Source: Rhodospirillales bacterium
GTDB taxonomy: Bacteria; Pseudomonadota; Alphaproteobacteria; Rhodospirillales; WMHbin7
Assembly: GCA_016215555.1 (NCBI GenBank)
Contig: JACRJC010000039.1
Coordinates: 1-64,000 of the forward strand
Direction: 5' to 3'
Length of the DNA: 64,000 nucleotides
Both the position numbers and the translations under genes were made by a program. The notes beneath the pieces are model-generated. The model made no database searches and had not been told where the DNA came from. It saw only the letters and a list, made by a program, of their open reading frames with translations. This document shows positions 52,495 through 61,600 of this stretch, piece after piece (positions within the stretch are counted from its first letter, which is position 1; each line of letters starts with the position of its first letter).

Positions 52495-53475
52495 ATGCTT
52501 CTCGAGGAGGAAACGCTTCCCGCCGGGAAGCGTTTCCAAATCCTTTCGCCGGAAAGGTCTGTGAGAGGTGTCGTGTCTAAACTGTCGGTTGGGAAGGGTG
52601 CGCCGAGTCTGCGGGCTCCCCAACACGGGCAGTCTGCACCCGGGGCTTGCTTCGAGGCCGGTATTCTCCGGTTCCGCCGCTCTGCCGTTCCTGTCCCTTT
52701 CGTGTTCGCGTTTCTGTTCGTTTCGATTGTCCTGACCAACTGGCCGGCCCGGGGCGACGAGTTTGCGTCGCTCAAGGTGGAGCCGGGTGTCCCCGTCAGG
52801 CGGGAGTTTGGCGACATGGCCTTGCGTATCCTTGTGGACAGACAGAAGGCGGCGCTGAACCTTTCCATCCTCTTGGGCGGGCGGGTGGTCGGCGAAAAGG
52901 CGCTAACTCCCTACGACAACGTCTATCCGCTGAAACTGCAGGCCGGTCCCAACGTGGTCGAAGGCGGGCTTTTCGCCTATTTCGGCTATGCGGGCGAGGT
53001 GTCCTCGCTCGAAGGCGATTTCACCGTCACCCAATGCCGCACCGCCTCCGGCGACTGCAAGACCGAAAGCCTGCCTTACCGCCAGGAAATCGCCGACTGG
53101 TCGTGGTCCAGCCCGCCAATTCTCCAGCATTGGACGGTTTGGCTGACTCCTGAACTGAATGCCGAGATCGACCTGCAATACACGAAGGGACAGACCGTCC
53201 TGGCGACCTTTGAAACCGTGGGACAGATCCTCCGCACCACTAGCCTGACGCAAGGCGCGAACCGCAGCCAGTTCACCGAGGGCGCTGCGGTGGGGACGGT
53301 GACGATCGAGCCCAACATGCTCCTCACCATGCGCCCGGCCACGCCCGCGCAGATGGGCGGGGTAAGCTTGGACGGCGTCTTCTCGTCCTCGGACCATCAA
53401 CACGTGAAATATGCCGGCACCATCGCGGCATGGCCCTATGTGGCGCCGCAGACAAGCGGGGGGAGGGCGCCTTAG
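52495..53475 (+). CDS. Unknown protein with N-terminal hydrophobic anchor (326 codons, start uncertain)
   Basis: The N-terminal ~65 residues contain no good motif. A hydrophobic stretch (FVFAFLFVSIVLTNW) follows, then a break like a signal cleavage (ARGDEF) and about 240 residues of beta-rich sequence (LNLSILLGGRVVGEKALTPY, KLQAGPNVVEGGLFAYFGYA). The first ATG lies inside the hairpin region. A GTG at 52573 or 52702 may be the real start, and 52702 would give an almost pure signal-peptide N-terminus. It may be the only exported or anchored member of the cassette. The stop directly precedes the next ATG (TAGATG). No family recognised. Confidence 0.65.
   Translation: MLLEEETLPAGKRFQILSPERSVRGVVSKLSVGKGAPSLRAPQHGQSAPGACFEAGILRFRRSAVPVPFVFAFLFVSIVLTNWPARGDEFASLKVEPGVPVRREFGDMALRILVDRQKAALNLSILLGGRVVGEKALTPYDNVYPLKLQAGPNVVEGGLFAYFGYAGEVSSLEGDFTVTQCRTASGDCKTESLPYRQEIADWSWSSPPILQHWTVWLTPELNAEIDLQYTKGQTVLATFETVGQILRTTSLTQGANRSQFTEGAAVGTVTIEPNMLLTMRPATPAQMGGVSLDGVFSSSDHQHVKYAGTIAAWPYVAPQTSGGRAP
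52509..52537 (+). terminator. Perfect 13-bp hairpin between first and second cassette genes
   Basis: GGAAACGCTTCCC-gcc-GGGAAGCGTTTCC is a perfect stem of 13 bp with a 3-nt loop, 34 nt after the first stop codon and followed by AAATCCTTT. It is probably a partial terminator or mRNA stabiliser. It would lower expression of the later genes relative to the first. Confidence 0.6.
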
Positions 53476-56400
53476 ATGACGGACCCGGTGCAATTTGTTC
53501 AGGTCAAGGATCCCAAGGGCAACCCGACGCCGCTTTACGAAATGGGGCAGACCGGATCGGTGGGCTGGGCGGGCTATCTCGTCACCGCGCAGGTGACGCT
53601 GCCCGACAGCATCGGCATCACGGATTCACTGAACGGCAGCTACAACGGAGCCTACATCTTCTGCGTCTCGCGCCCGTCCGTGCTGGACAGCGACCCGGCC
53701 GGTTTTGTGCAGCTCTTGAACATCTACATCAAGAACAGCATTTCCGCAAACCGCGCCCTCTTCTGGCTGCAAAGTGCCACCGCGCCCTATTTCGGCGCAT
53801 TTGCCAATTACGGCTTCCAGTTCGGCCCCAGCTTCAGCGGCTGGGTCGTCAACACCAACCTGAACGCCTGGATGGGCGCCAACCTGTCCTTTAACGTCAA
53901 CGCGTCTCTTGTCATCACCGCCGACGAGACCAACGCGCAACTGGTGCTCAGCTATCCGAGTTCGACGAATCCCCTGATCAACCTGCAGACCCAGCAGCAG
54001 GCGACGACGGTCGTTACCGCCAACGACGTGACGATGCAGCTGCCGTTGACGGGAACCAGCACCGGCTGCGCCATCTTCAATGCCACGCTGGCGACCAACA
54101 CGCTTTTCGCGCCGCCGCCACAGGGGCTGTTGCAGGGCTTGCACTACGCCTACAACGCCAACGGCGCCGACCAGTCCCTTTTTTATCCGGTATTCGCCAG
54201 CAGCATGCCGTCCAGTCTGCAGGCACAGCTGTGCATCGACCCGAGCGATCCGGTCAACAGCCAGATCGCCACCGCCGCCCTGGCCTCGGGCTGCCTGCGC
54301 AGCGGCATCGTGCTTCAGGAAGGGCCTCAACTGGCCAGCGGCTACGCGCTTCAGCAGGGCAACGCGGTCACGCTGACGCCCGTGGGTGCCAACGCCGCCG
54401 ACGTGACGCCGCCGCCGCAAGCCGGCGGTTTCGCGTTCGCTTCCGCCTCTCCGATGGCCGCCGGAGCGGGAACCTGGACCGTCTACCTGGCTCCGGCGGG
54501 AACCTATGGCGTGTCGGCCGCCACCGTCGGCGCCGGAAAGCCTCTGAGCCTACTGGGCGGCCTGTTCGGATCTGAAGGCATCGGATTCTCCAGCCATGCG
54601 CCGGGGGCCGACAACAGCCTTTTATGCTTCATGCCGTCGCAACCGGCCTATGCGCCGGTCTTTCCCTACCAACCGGCCAGTCTCCAGCAATCGGGCAGCG
54701 GCAACCTGTCGCCCCGTCTCTCGGCCAAATACCAGACCGCCTGGGCCACCCTGCTGAATTCGGGTACGGCGAAAACGCTCTATCAGGCGCAGCCGGAAGG
54801 CAGCCCGCTTTTCGGCGTGGGAACGGGGAACGGCGGCACGAAGGCCGCCAGGGCAAAAAGCCCCAAAACCAGCAAACCCGCCAAACCGGCCTTGGCCAGC
54901 GCTTCGCCGCCCATTTTGCAGTCGATGCCGCCTTTCTTGGGCTTCACCGGCAGCAGCGTGGCGCCGTTTCCGCTGATCCCCTATGGCTTAACACAGACCA
55001 ACGCGCAGACCTCCCAGACGCTGAAGGATTATGAAAGCCAGATCATCGTTCCCACCCGCAAGCAGATCATCTCCTCGCAGGCGGTGCGGGCCAGGCAGGC
55101 GCGCAACCTGGCCCGCAAGAAGGTGGCGATGCTGGGGGCGAGTGCGGTTACGGCGCAATATTCCACCTCACCGCAGGGCTTCCTGATCGCCAGCGACAGC
55201 CAGAGCGGAGCGTACCAGAATGTGCTGCTTGGCCAATCTGGCGACGGCGCGGGTGGCTATCTGCCCTTCTCCTTCGCCCAGCCGGTTTCCGAACCTTTGG
55301 AATCGGCCCTGCAGACCAACCAGCTTTTCCTGTCAGCGGTTGATCCCACCAATCTCAGCAGCTTCAACAACACGGCGAAGATCGCCGGATGGACCTTCAG
55401 CGCGCCGGTGGGACAGGGGGTGACGCCGACCAGCTACGCCAACGTGATGATCCTAAAGTTCTGCAGCGGCTTGCTGCTCGACCGGGTCAAGAATCCCAAT
55501 CTGTGGACATCGCCCGAGGATTTCTCGCTGGCTCCCGGCACTTCGGCGAGCGCCGCCTCGATCGCTTATGCCGGCCTGGCGCAGTGGCTGCAAGCCTACA
55601 TCGAAGACGCCATCGCCAAGTCGGAAAGCAAGCTGCCCTCGGCGCACTACTACAAGAACTTCGCCAGTCTGGCGCAGGATCCCGGCTGGAAGGGAGTGAT
55701 CGTGTTGAACGCCAGCCTGTCCTTTAAGGATCTGCCTGCCGAGATCGCGGGGCTGGCGGCCGGGATCGACTTCTCGCAGTTCACCGCCCACCATTTCGGC
55801 TTCACGGTCAGCCGCGTGCTGGCCGACCCCACGGCAGCGCAGCCACTTTACATGGACGGGGAATCAAGTTTCTTCGGCCTGATTGACTACGAGCTGCCGT
55901 CCTACGCGCAGAACCTGGCCAACGGCGTCGATCCCAACGTGCCGGTGGCGGTGGCGGTCAACGGCGACTTCCAGTTCACCGTGCTGTTGCTGCAGGCCCT
56001 GTTCGTCAATTCGCGGCTCGCCGATTTCCAAAGCCGGGTGCAGTTGTCGGTGGCTTCGCTGTTCAGTTCCGCCGTAACCAGCGCCGTCAGCAACGCGGTG
56101 CCGGGTATCAGCAACGGCTCCTTGATGCCGGCCAACGCCATCGTGTTGACCGGCAGCTATGTCGCGCAAAGCGGCAACGGCTCGAATGCAGGCTCGTACG
56201 TCTTCCAGCAGGACCAGACGACCGTCTTCCCGCTTAACAGCAACGCCCTGCAAGCGGTGGCCTTCAACCACGTGCAGTTCAACACCCTCTCCAGCGACAG
56301 CACGACGACGGCGTCGCGTTTCCTGGTCTGGGGCGCGTTCGATTTCGTCTCCCTGCTGGCCAACGACGGCAGCGACTTCGATGTGCTGTCCTTTGGCAGC

Positions 56401-57162
56401 GCGCCGGGTACGCCCAAACTGCAATTAGGGGCGGGGCTGGCCTTCTCGAATTACAGCATCACGCTGAGTTCGCCCAACGCCACCCCCAACGTGCAGAGTT
56501 TCGCCGTCACGACCTCGAACATCAGTTACGACCTGACTTCCAGTTCGTTGCGCGGCGGCAGCCTGTTCGGCAATTTCGGACTGCAGATGAAGAACTTCAT
56601 CACTGCCGGGCCCGGCGAGACGCCGGCCAATTATGGTTTCCTGCCGGTATCTTCGTCGCTCAACCTGTCGATGTTGGACGATCCCTGGCAGGGCGTGGTC
56701 TACCGCGTGACCATGGGTGGGCCGGGCGCCCTGGCCTCGACCGCGGGCTTCGAATCCGACCTATTGCTGGCCTGGTCGGCGAAGGCCACCGCCAATTCGA
56801 AACAGAACGCCGTCTTCATTGGCCTCAGCCTGCCCGGCGCCAGCCCGGGCGCCAAGCTGTTCAGTCTGCAAGGCGTGTTTAAAGTGTCGGTGGGTTCGAT
56901 CTCGCTGATCCGCCAATTGGTCAGTGGCAGCACGAAATACGGCTATTGCCTCAAACTCGACGACATCGGGATCAAAATCCTGGGCATCGCCAAGCTGCCG
57001 CCCGACGCCACTATCCAATTCTTCCTGTTTGGCGATCCCAACAATACCGGCAGCCTGGGCTGGTACGCCGCCTGGGCGGCCCAGAACAGCAACAGCCAAA
57101 CATTAACCCGGCTTCCGCCGCCCCCGGCGCACCGTTTGTCTGGCCCGGGAGGCGCTTCATGA
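53476..57162 (+). CDS. Unknown 1228-residue beta-rich protein
   Basis: Begins MTDPVQFVQVKDPKGNPTPL. It is rich in Ser, Ala, Gly, Asn, Thr and Gln, has very few Cys, and no signal peptide or membrane helix. A basic linker of low complexity lies near residues 455-475 (GTKAARAKSPKTSKPAKPAL), dividing an N-terminal part (about 1-450) from a C-terminal part. Segments such as AVNGDFQFTVLLLQALFVNS and QFTAHHFGFTVSRVLADPTA look like beta-sheet or solenoid domains. It starts 0 nt after the previous stop and ends overlapping the next ATG. The domain family is unknown; the style resembles the giant protein downstream. Confidence 0.85.
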   Translation: MTDPVQFVQVKDPKGNPTPLYEMGQTGSVGWAGYLVTAQVTLPDSIGITDSLNGSYNGAYIFCVSRPSVLDSDPAGFVQLLNIYIKNSISANRALFWLQSATAPYFGAFANYGFQFGPSFSGWVVNTNLNAWMGANLSFNVNASLVITADETNAQLVLSYPSSTNPLINLQTQQQATTVVTANDVTMQLPLTGTSTGCAIFNATLATNTLFAPPPQGLLQGLHYAYNANGADQSLFYPVFASSMPSSLQAQLCIDPSDPVNSQIATAALASGCLRSGIVLQEGPQLASGYALQQGNAVTLTPVGANAADVTPPPQAGGFAFASASPMAAGAGTWTVYLAPAGTYGVSAATVGAGKPLSLLGGLFGSEGIGFSSHAPGADNSLLCFMPSQPAYAPVFPYQPASLQQSGSGNLSPRLSAKYQTAWATLLNSGTAKTLYQAQPEGSPLFGVGTGNGGTKAARAKSPKTSKPAKPALASASPPILQSMPPFLGFTGSSVAPFPLIPYGLTQTNAQTSQTLKDYESQIIVPTRKQIISSQAVRARQARNLARKKVAMLGASAVTAQYSTSPQGFLIASDSQSGAYQNVLLGQSGDGAGGYLPFSFAQPVSEPLESALQTNQLFLSAVDPTNLSSFNNTAKIAGWTFSAPVGQGVTPTSYANVMILKFCSGLLLDRVKNPNLWTSPEDFSLAPGTSASAASIAYAGLAQWLQAYIEDAIAKSESKLPSAHYYKNFASLAQDPGWKGVIVLNASLSFKDLPAEIAGLAAGIDFSQFTAHHFGFTVSRVLADPTAAQPLYMDGESSFFGLIDYELPSYAQNLANGVDPNVPVAVAVNGDFQFTVLLLQALFVNSRLADFQSRVQLSVASLFSSAVTSAVSNAVPGISNGSLMPANAIVLTGSYVAQSGNGSNAGSYVFQQDQTTVFPLNSNALQAVAFNHVQFNTLSSDSTTTASRFLVWGAFDFVSLLANDGSDFDVLSFGSAPGTPKLQLGAGLAFSNYSITLSSPNATPNVQSFAVTTSNISYDLTSSSLRGGSLFGNFGLQMKNFITAGPGETPANYGFLPVSSSLNLSMLDDPWQGVVYRVTMGGPGALASTAGFESDLLLAWSAKATANSKQNAVFIGLSLPGASPGAKLFSLQGVFKVSVGSISLIRQLVSGSTKYGYCLKLDDIGIKILGIAKLPPDATIQFFLFGDPNNTGSLGWYAAWAAQNSNSQTLTRLPPPPAHRLSGPGGAS

Positions 57163-58616
57163 CCCGCGTGCTGTTTTGGAACCTCAACAAGTTCGGCATC
57201 AACAAGGTCGATGATCCCAGCTTCAACGTAACCCCTGGACATGGCGGGCTGCAAGACGACGAGGCTAGCCATATGCGGCGTGGCGTGGTAGCGCGGGTTC
57301 TCGATGCTGCGGATGCCGACATCGTTATCTTCTTCGAAGTCAGTTCGGGTGATTCAGCGCCCAATATGCTGGCCACCAACACCGGGGGCATGGAAGGGCT
57401 GATCTACATGCTGGGTCGGCTAAGGGCCGCCGATGGCGCCGCCGGATGGCGCCTGGTGCCGCCCTTGCGGGTTGGAACGGCGCGGCGCAGCGAAACCGTC
57501 GGCGTCTTTTACCGGGGCAATCTGGCGGGTGGCGACGAACTTTTCTTCACCGGCCCCAACGGCTGGGTCGGCGGCTGGGGCGGCGCGTCAAGGGCGCCTG
57601 GCCTCGGCGTTGTCTTCAACGCTTATCCGAATGTCGGCATAGGCAACCCGGACATGCGCGACTTCCTGAAAATGCCGGGCGTGGTGACCCGCAATGTTCC
57701 AGCCGGGGCGCAGCACAATGGCGGCTTGGCCGAAGATAGATTAGCTGCCCGCGTCAACTTCCTGCCGTCGCCCGCCTATCCTTATGCTTTGACCCCCGCC
57801 GGTTTCGTCGACTACGGTCCCTACCGCCAGCCTTACATGGCGACCTTTACGCGGGCCGACGGCATGGGGGCCGTGCAACGCGAGTTGTCGATCTTCGTCG
57901 TGCATCCGCCGCCGCAGGGGGGGCTGCCCGCACAGTACATGACCTTTTTGACCTATCTGTTTGACGTGGTGGCCCCCCTTGGCGGCAACGAAACGCGTGT
58001 CATCGGCGGCGACTTCAACCAGAACCTGCTCAATCCGGCCACCGGGGCCAATGCCGGGGTCTACAACCTCCTCAACAATCCGCCGAACTATGTCTACCAG
58101 CCGCTGCTGACCTCGCCCGGCGCTCCGGGCGGCGTAGCCCTGCCGGCCTTCAAGGGCTATTTCGCCACCCATATCCGTGAAGACGGCAATCTGCGGGTGA
58201 ATTCCCGTTTCCTTTGGTCGGGCGGCGGAGTGAACTCGCCTTATCCCGGTTATGGTTATATCGGCAGCAACATGGTGGCCGATTTCGAGTCCATCGACAA
58301 CATCCTGGTCTGGCCGCTAGCGGGGGGTGGCGCTTACGACACCACCGTCATGAACACCATCACCGGCGTTCCTTTCAACAGAGTCGTTCCGGCGCCGGGC
58401 GGCGCTCCACAAGGCGGACCGCTGCCGGCCAATCTGGTTTCGCAGATGACCGATCCCGTCAACTGGGTGATCCCCCTTGCCGGCGCGCCAATTCCCCCGG
58501 CACCCAACGCGCCACTCACGCCCAACGTCTGGGATCGCCGCAACCTGATCGGCTGGGCCAATTATGGGCATCTCAGAAGCACCAGCGACCATTTTGCCAT
58601 TGTTGCAAACATCTAG
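57159..58616 (+). CDS. Endonuclease/exonuclease/phosphatase-fold enzyme
   Basis: Start ATG 57159 overlaps the previous stop (ATGA), giving 485 residues; a longer frame upstream lies inside the preceding gene. EEP-fold residues are present: WNLN near residues 7-10, E60 in IFFEVSSGDS, GGDFNQN (D285, N287), IDNILV, and the C-terminal SDH (D477, H478) in STSDHFAIVANI. This fold includes DNase I-like nucleases, sphingomyelinases and phosphatases. No signal peptide is present. Long Gly/Pro/Asn-rich inserts (GAPGGVALPA, PLAGAPIPPAPNA) make it larger than a normal EEP domain (about 250-300). It could be the enzymatic effector of the cassette. Confidence 0.82.
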   Translation: MTRVLFWNLNKFGINKVDDPSFNVTPGHGGLQDDEASHMRRGVVARVLDAADADIVIFFEVSSGDSAPNMLATNTGGMEGLIYMLGRLRAADGAAGWRLVPPLRVGTARRSETVGVFYRGNLAGGDELFFTGPNGWVGGWGGASRAPGLGVVFNAYPNVGIGNPDMRDFLKMPGVVTRNVPAGAQHNGGLAEDRLAARVNFLPSPAYPYALTPAGFVDYGPYRQPYMATFTRADGMGAVQRELSIFVVHPPPQGGLPAQYMTFLTYLFDVVAPLGGNETRVIGGDFNQNLLNPATGANAGVYNLLNNPPNYVYQPLLTSPGAPGGVALPAFKGYFATHIREDGNLRVNSRFLWSGGGVNSPYPGYGYIGSNMVADFESIDNILVWPLAGGGAYDTTVMNTITGVPFNRVVPAPGGAPQGGPLPANLVSQMTDPVNWVIPLAGAPIPPAPNAPLTPNVWDRRNLIGWANYGHLRSTSDHFAIVANI

Positions 58617-58661
58617 CTGCGGTCTGGACACGGATCGCGAGGGGAATGAGGAGACTGGGTC

Positions 58662-61600
58662 GTGAGCGCAATCGACAACCTGCAACAAGCCGTCAAGTCC
58701 GCCGCCGGAACCGGCCCCTTCGCCCTGGACGCCGCCTTCCTCACCAAGGGGTTGAACGACGGCTCGGTCACGGTTCCGACCGATTACGACAAGGATATCT
58801 TGGCCACCTTCCAACTGGCGACGGTCGATGATTTTACCGTCACGGTGGATCCCTCCAACGTCGGCGCGGTGTCGAATGACAGCTTCACCGTCACCAACGC
58901 CACGGCGCCGTTCCCGGGCGCCAGCGCGCCGATATCGGTTTCGGCCAGCCTGGTCTTCGCGCTCGACGGCACGAATTTGGTGGTGCAGGTCGCCAGCGCG
59001 CCCAGCAAATGGACCTGGACCGATTCCTTTCAGTTCATGAACGGCTGGCCGTTCAACCAACTGACGCCGCTTGCTCCGCTGATGGTCTTCTCGACCGCTG
59101 GAGGCGTCTATCCCTGGGGCCAAGCCAGCGATGGCTTGCAGGTTACGGGCGGTCCCTATCTGAACGTTGCGGTCACCGTTCAGATGCCTGCCTCGGCGCA
59201 AACGGTGGTTTCCCTCTTCCCTGGTCTTTCTGTGCAGACGGGGCAGAACCTGTCGCTGCTGGGCGCTTTGGACATGTCGGCCTACAACGTCACCGACGAG
59301 ACGAAGCAGGCAGTCCTGATCCCGCCCGGCAGCCTGTCGGCACTGCTGCAACGCGGCCAGTTCGAGGTTTTCTACCTCAATGTCGCCAATCCCAGCCTGA
59401 CGCTTTTCGTTCCTGCGCCATCGGGCGACGCCGACGACACCTCCGGCCAGGCGGCCAGCTTCACTATGTCGGCGCTGCTAAGCGTCGGCTCGACGCCCGT
59501 CGAACAGTCGCCCTACGTGCTGAACGTCATGCTGTCGCCGTCCTCGATCGGCGGATCGAACCAATATGCCATCGGGCTGACCGCCACCGGCGCCAGCCAG
59601 CCGCTGACGCCCGATTCCATCGCCGCCCTGGTCGGCGGCTCGGGCAGTTATTTCACCGGTGTGCCTGCGGTCCTCCAGCAGTTCCTGGCTGATGTGGGAC
59701 TGCTGGGCCTGTCGCTGTCGGGCCGCATCTCGCCGCCTTTGGTCGATCAGGTCGCCGTGCGGATCGGCAACTGGCAACCGATGAGCTGGACTCCGATTCC
59801 CATCGCGCCGCCCAGCCTGAACTTCACCATGACCGCCTTCAGCCTCAACTGGGCGATGCGCGATCCGCTGCTGAGCACGCGTTCGCAAACCTTTCAGTTC
59901 CAGACACAGTTCACCCTGGCGCCTGCCATCTTCAAGGGGCCGAACGGGCAGGGCGACGGCGTCTTCACGGTCGAGTTCGATTCCGGGTTCAACTTCTACG
60001 CCAGCTTCGCGGGCACGGCGAGCCTTGCCGACTTCCTGTCGACCTTGAGCGGCGGTTTGGTTTCCCTGCCGCCCTCGATTTCCGCCAGCCTGTCCGATAT
60101 CGCGCTCTCCGTCAACGGTGGCGGCAAGAGCTTCAATTTCAGCAGCCAATTCGATCTGTCGCTGTCCTTTCTCACGATCAGCAATTATCCCATCTTGTCG
60201 GTGTCCAACGGCACGATCAGCATCGGCGCCAGCACGCCGACCGACAGCTCGTCGAGCGGCGCCTCCTCGGCCTGGCAGAGCAGCGTCGGCGGCCAGTTGA
60301 GCGTCGGTCCCTACCAGACCCTGGTGACGCTGAGCTATGACGGAACGGTTTCACCTTCCTTGTGGACGCTGGACGCCTCGCTGTCGCAGCCCTTGTCGGT
60401 CAACGACCTGATTGTCCAGTTCTTCTCGGCGGGCGGCAGCTACAGCTTCCCCGATTTCCTGCCAGGCCAGCTGACCATCGAAACCTTCGCCGTGGCGGCC
60501 AAGATTCCCTCGGGCTCGTCGGGCAAGAGCAGCTACATCATCGACGTCGAGTTCCTGTGGGCCTTCAGCCTGGGCGACCAACTGATCAGCGACCTCGATT
60601 CCATCATCCACCTGGCCTATGACGGCAGCGCCTTCTCGGGTTCAGTGCTGTCGAAATGGACCTATCCGGCGATCAATCTCGAGCTCGACCTCGGCTACAA
60701 ATTCGACGCCCAAGGCAACCAGACGCTTTCCCTGACCTGGGAAGGCTTCACGGCCGCTTACACCAGCGCCGACAAGGAGATCGCCTTTACGCTCAAGGGC
60801 TGGACCGTCGGCTCGCTCCTGCAGGCCCTGGTGCGCACGCTGGGCAACCCGTATTTCACGCTCGACTCGCCTTGGGACTTGTTGAACCAGATCTCGCTGG
60901 ATGGCCTGTGGGTCAAGGTGTCGCTGCAGGACGGCGTCACAAACCGCCTGTCGGCGGGTTACGAGCTTTCAAGCCCCATCGACCTCGGCTTCGTCAAGAT
61001 CACAGGGCTTAAGTTCCTGCGCACCACGCAGGGCAAAGTGACGCTGCAGATCGAAGGCTCGTCGGTGTTGGACCTCGGCGGCCTGATGCAGCCTGGCGGC
61101 CAGGACGTCACCCAGATGCCGCCGGTGCCCGGACGCGGCGATGACTATTTCAAGGTCTACCTGTTGGTGCTGGGCCAGCGCATCGGTATCACCGGCTCGG
61201 CCAGCTTCGATTCCACCAAGGCGGTGATCGACGCCTTGTCGAGCATGCCATCGACTGACGGCGACACCAACCCGGTTAACCCCGATCCCAACAAGCAGCC
61301 CGACGGCCTGCCTTACTACAACCAGGCCAACAACTGGCTGATCGCCGGTCATATGGGCTTTCTGCAGGTTGCCGGCGCTTGGACCGTCGATGCCATGGTC
61401 GTCTTCAACGATCCTAACCTCTATGGGCTGCGCCTGGCGCTGGCGGGCACCAAGGCAGGCGGACTGGCGGGTCTGCAGATCGACATCCTCTACAAGAAGA
61501 TCACCGACGACATCGGGCTCTTCCAGATCGACTACACGTTCCCGGACAGCATCAGAAACCTTAATTTCGGCGCCGTTTCGGTGACGTTGCCGCAGATATC

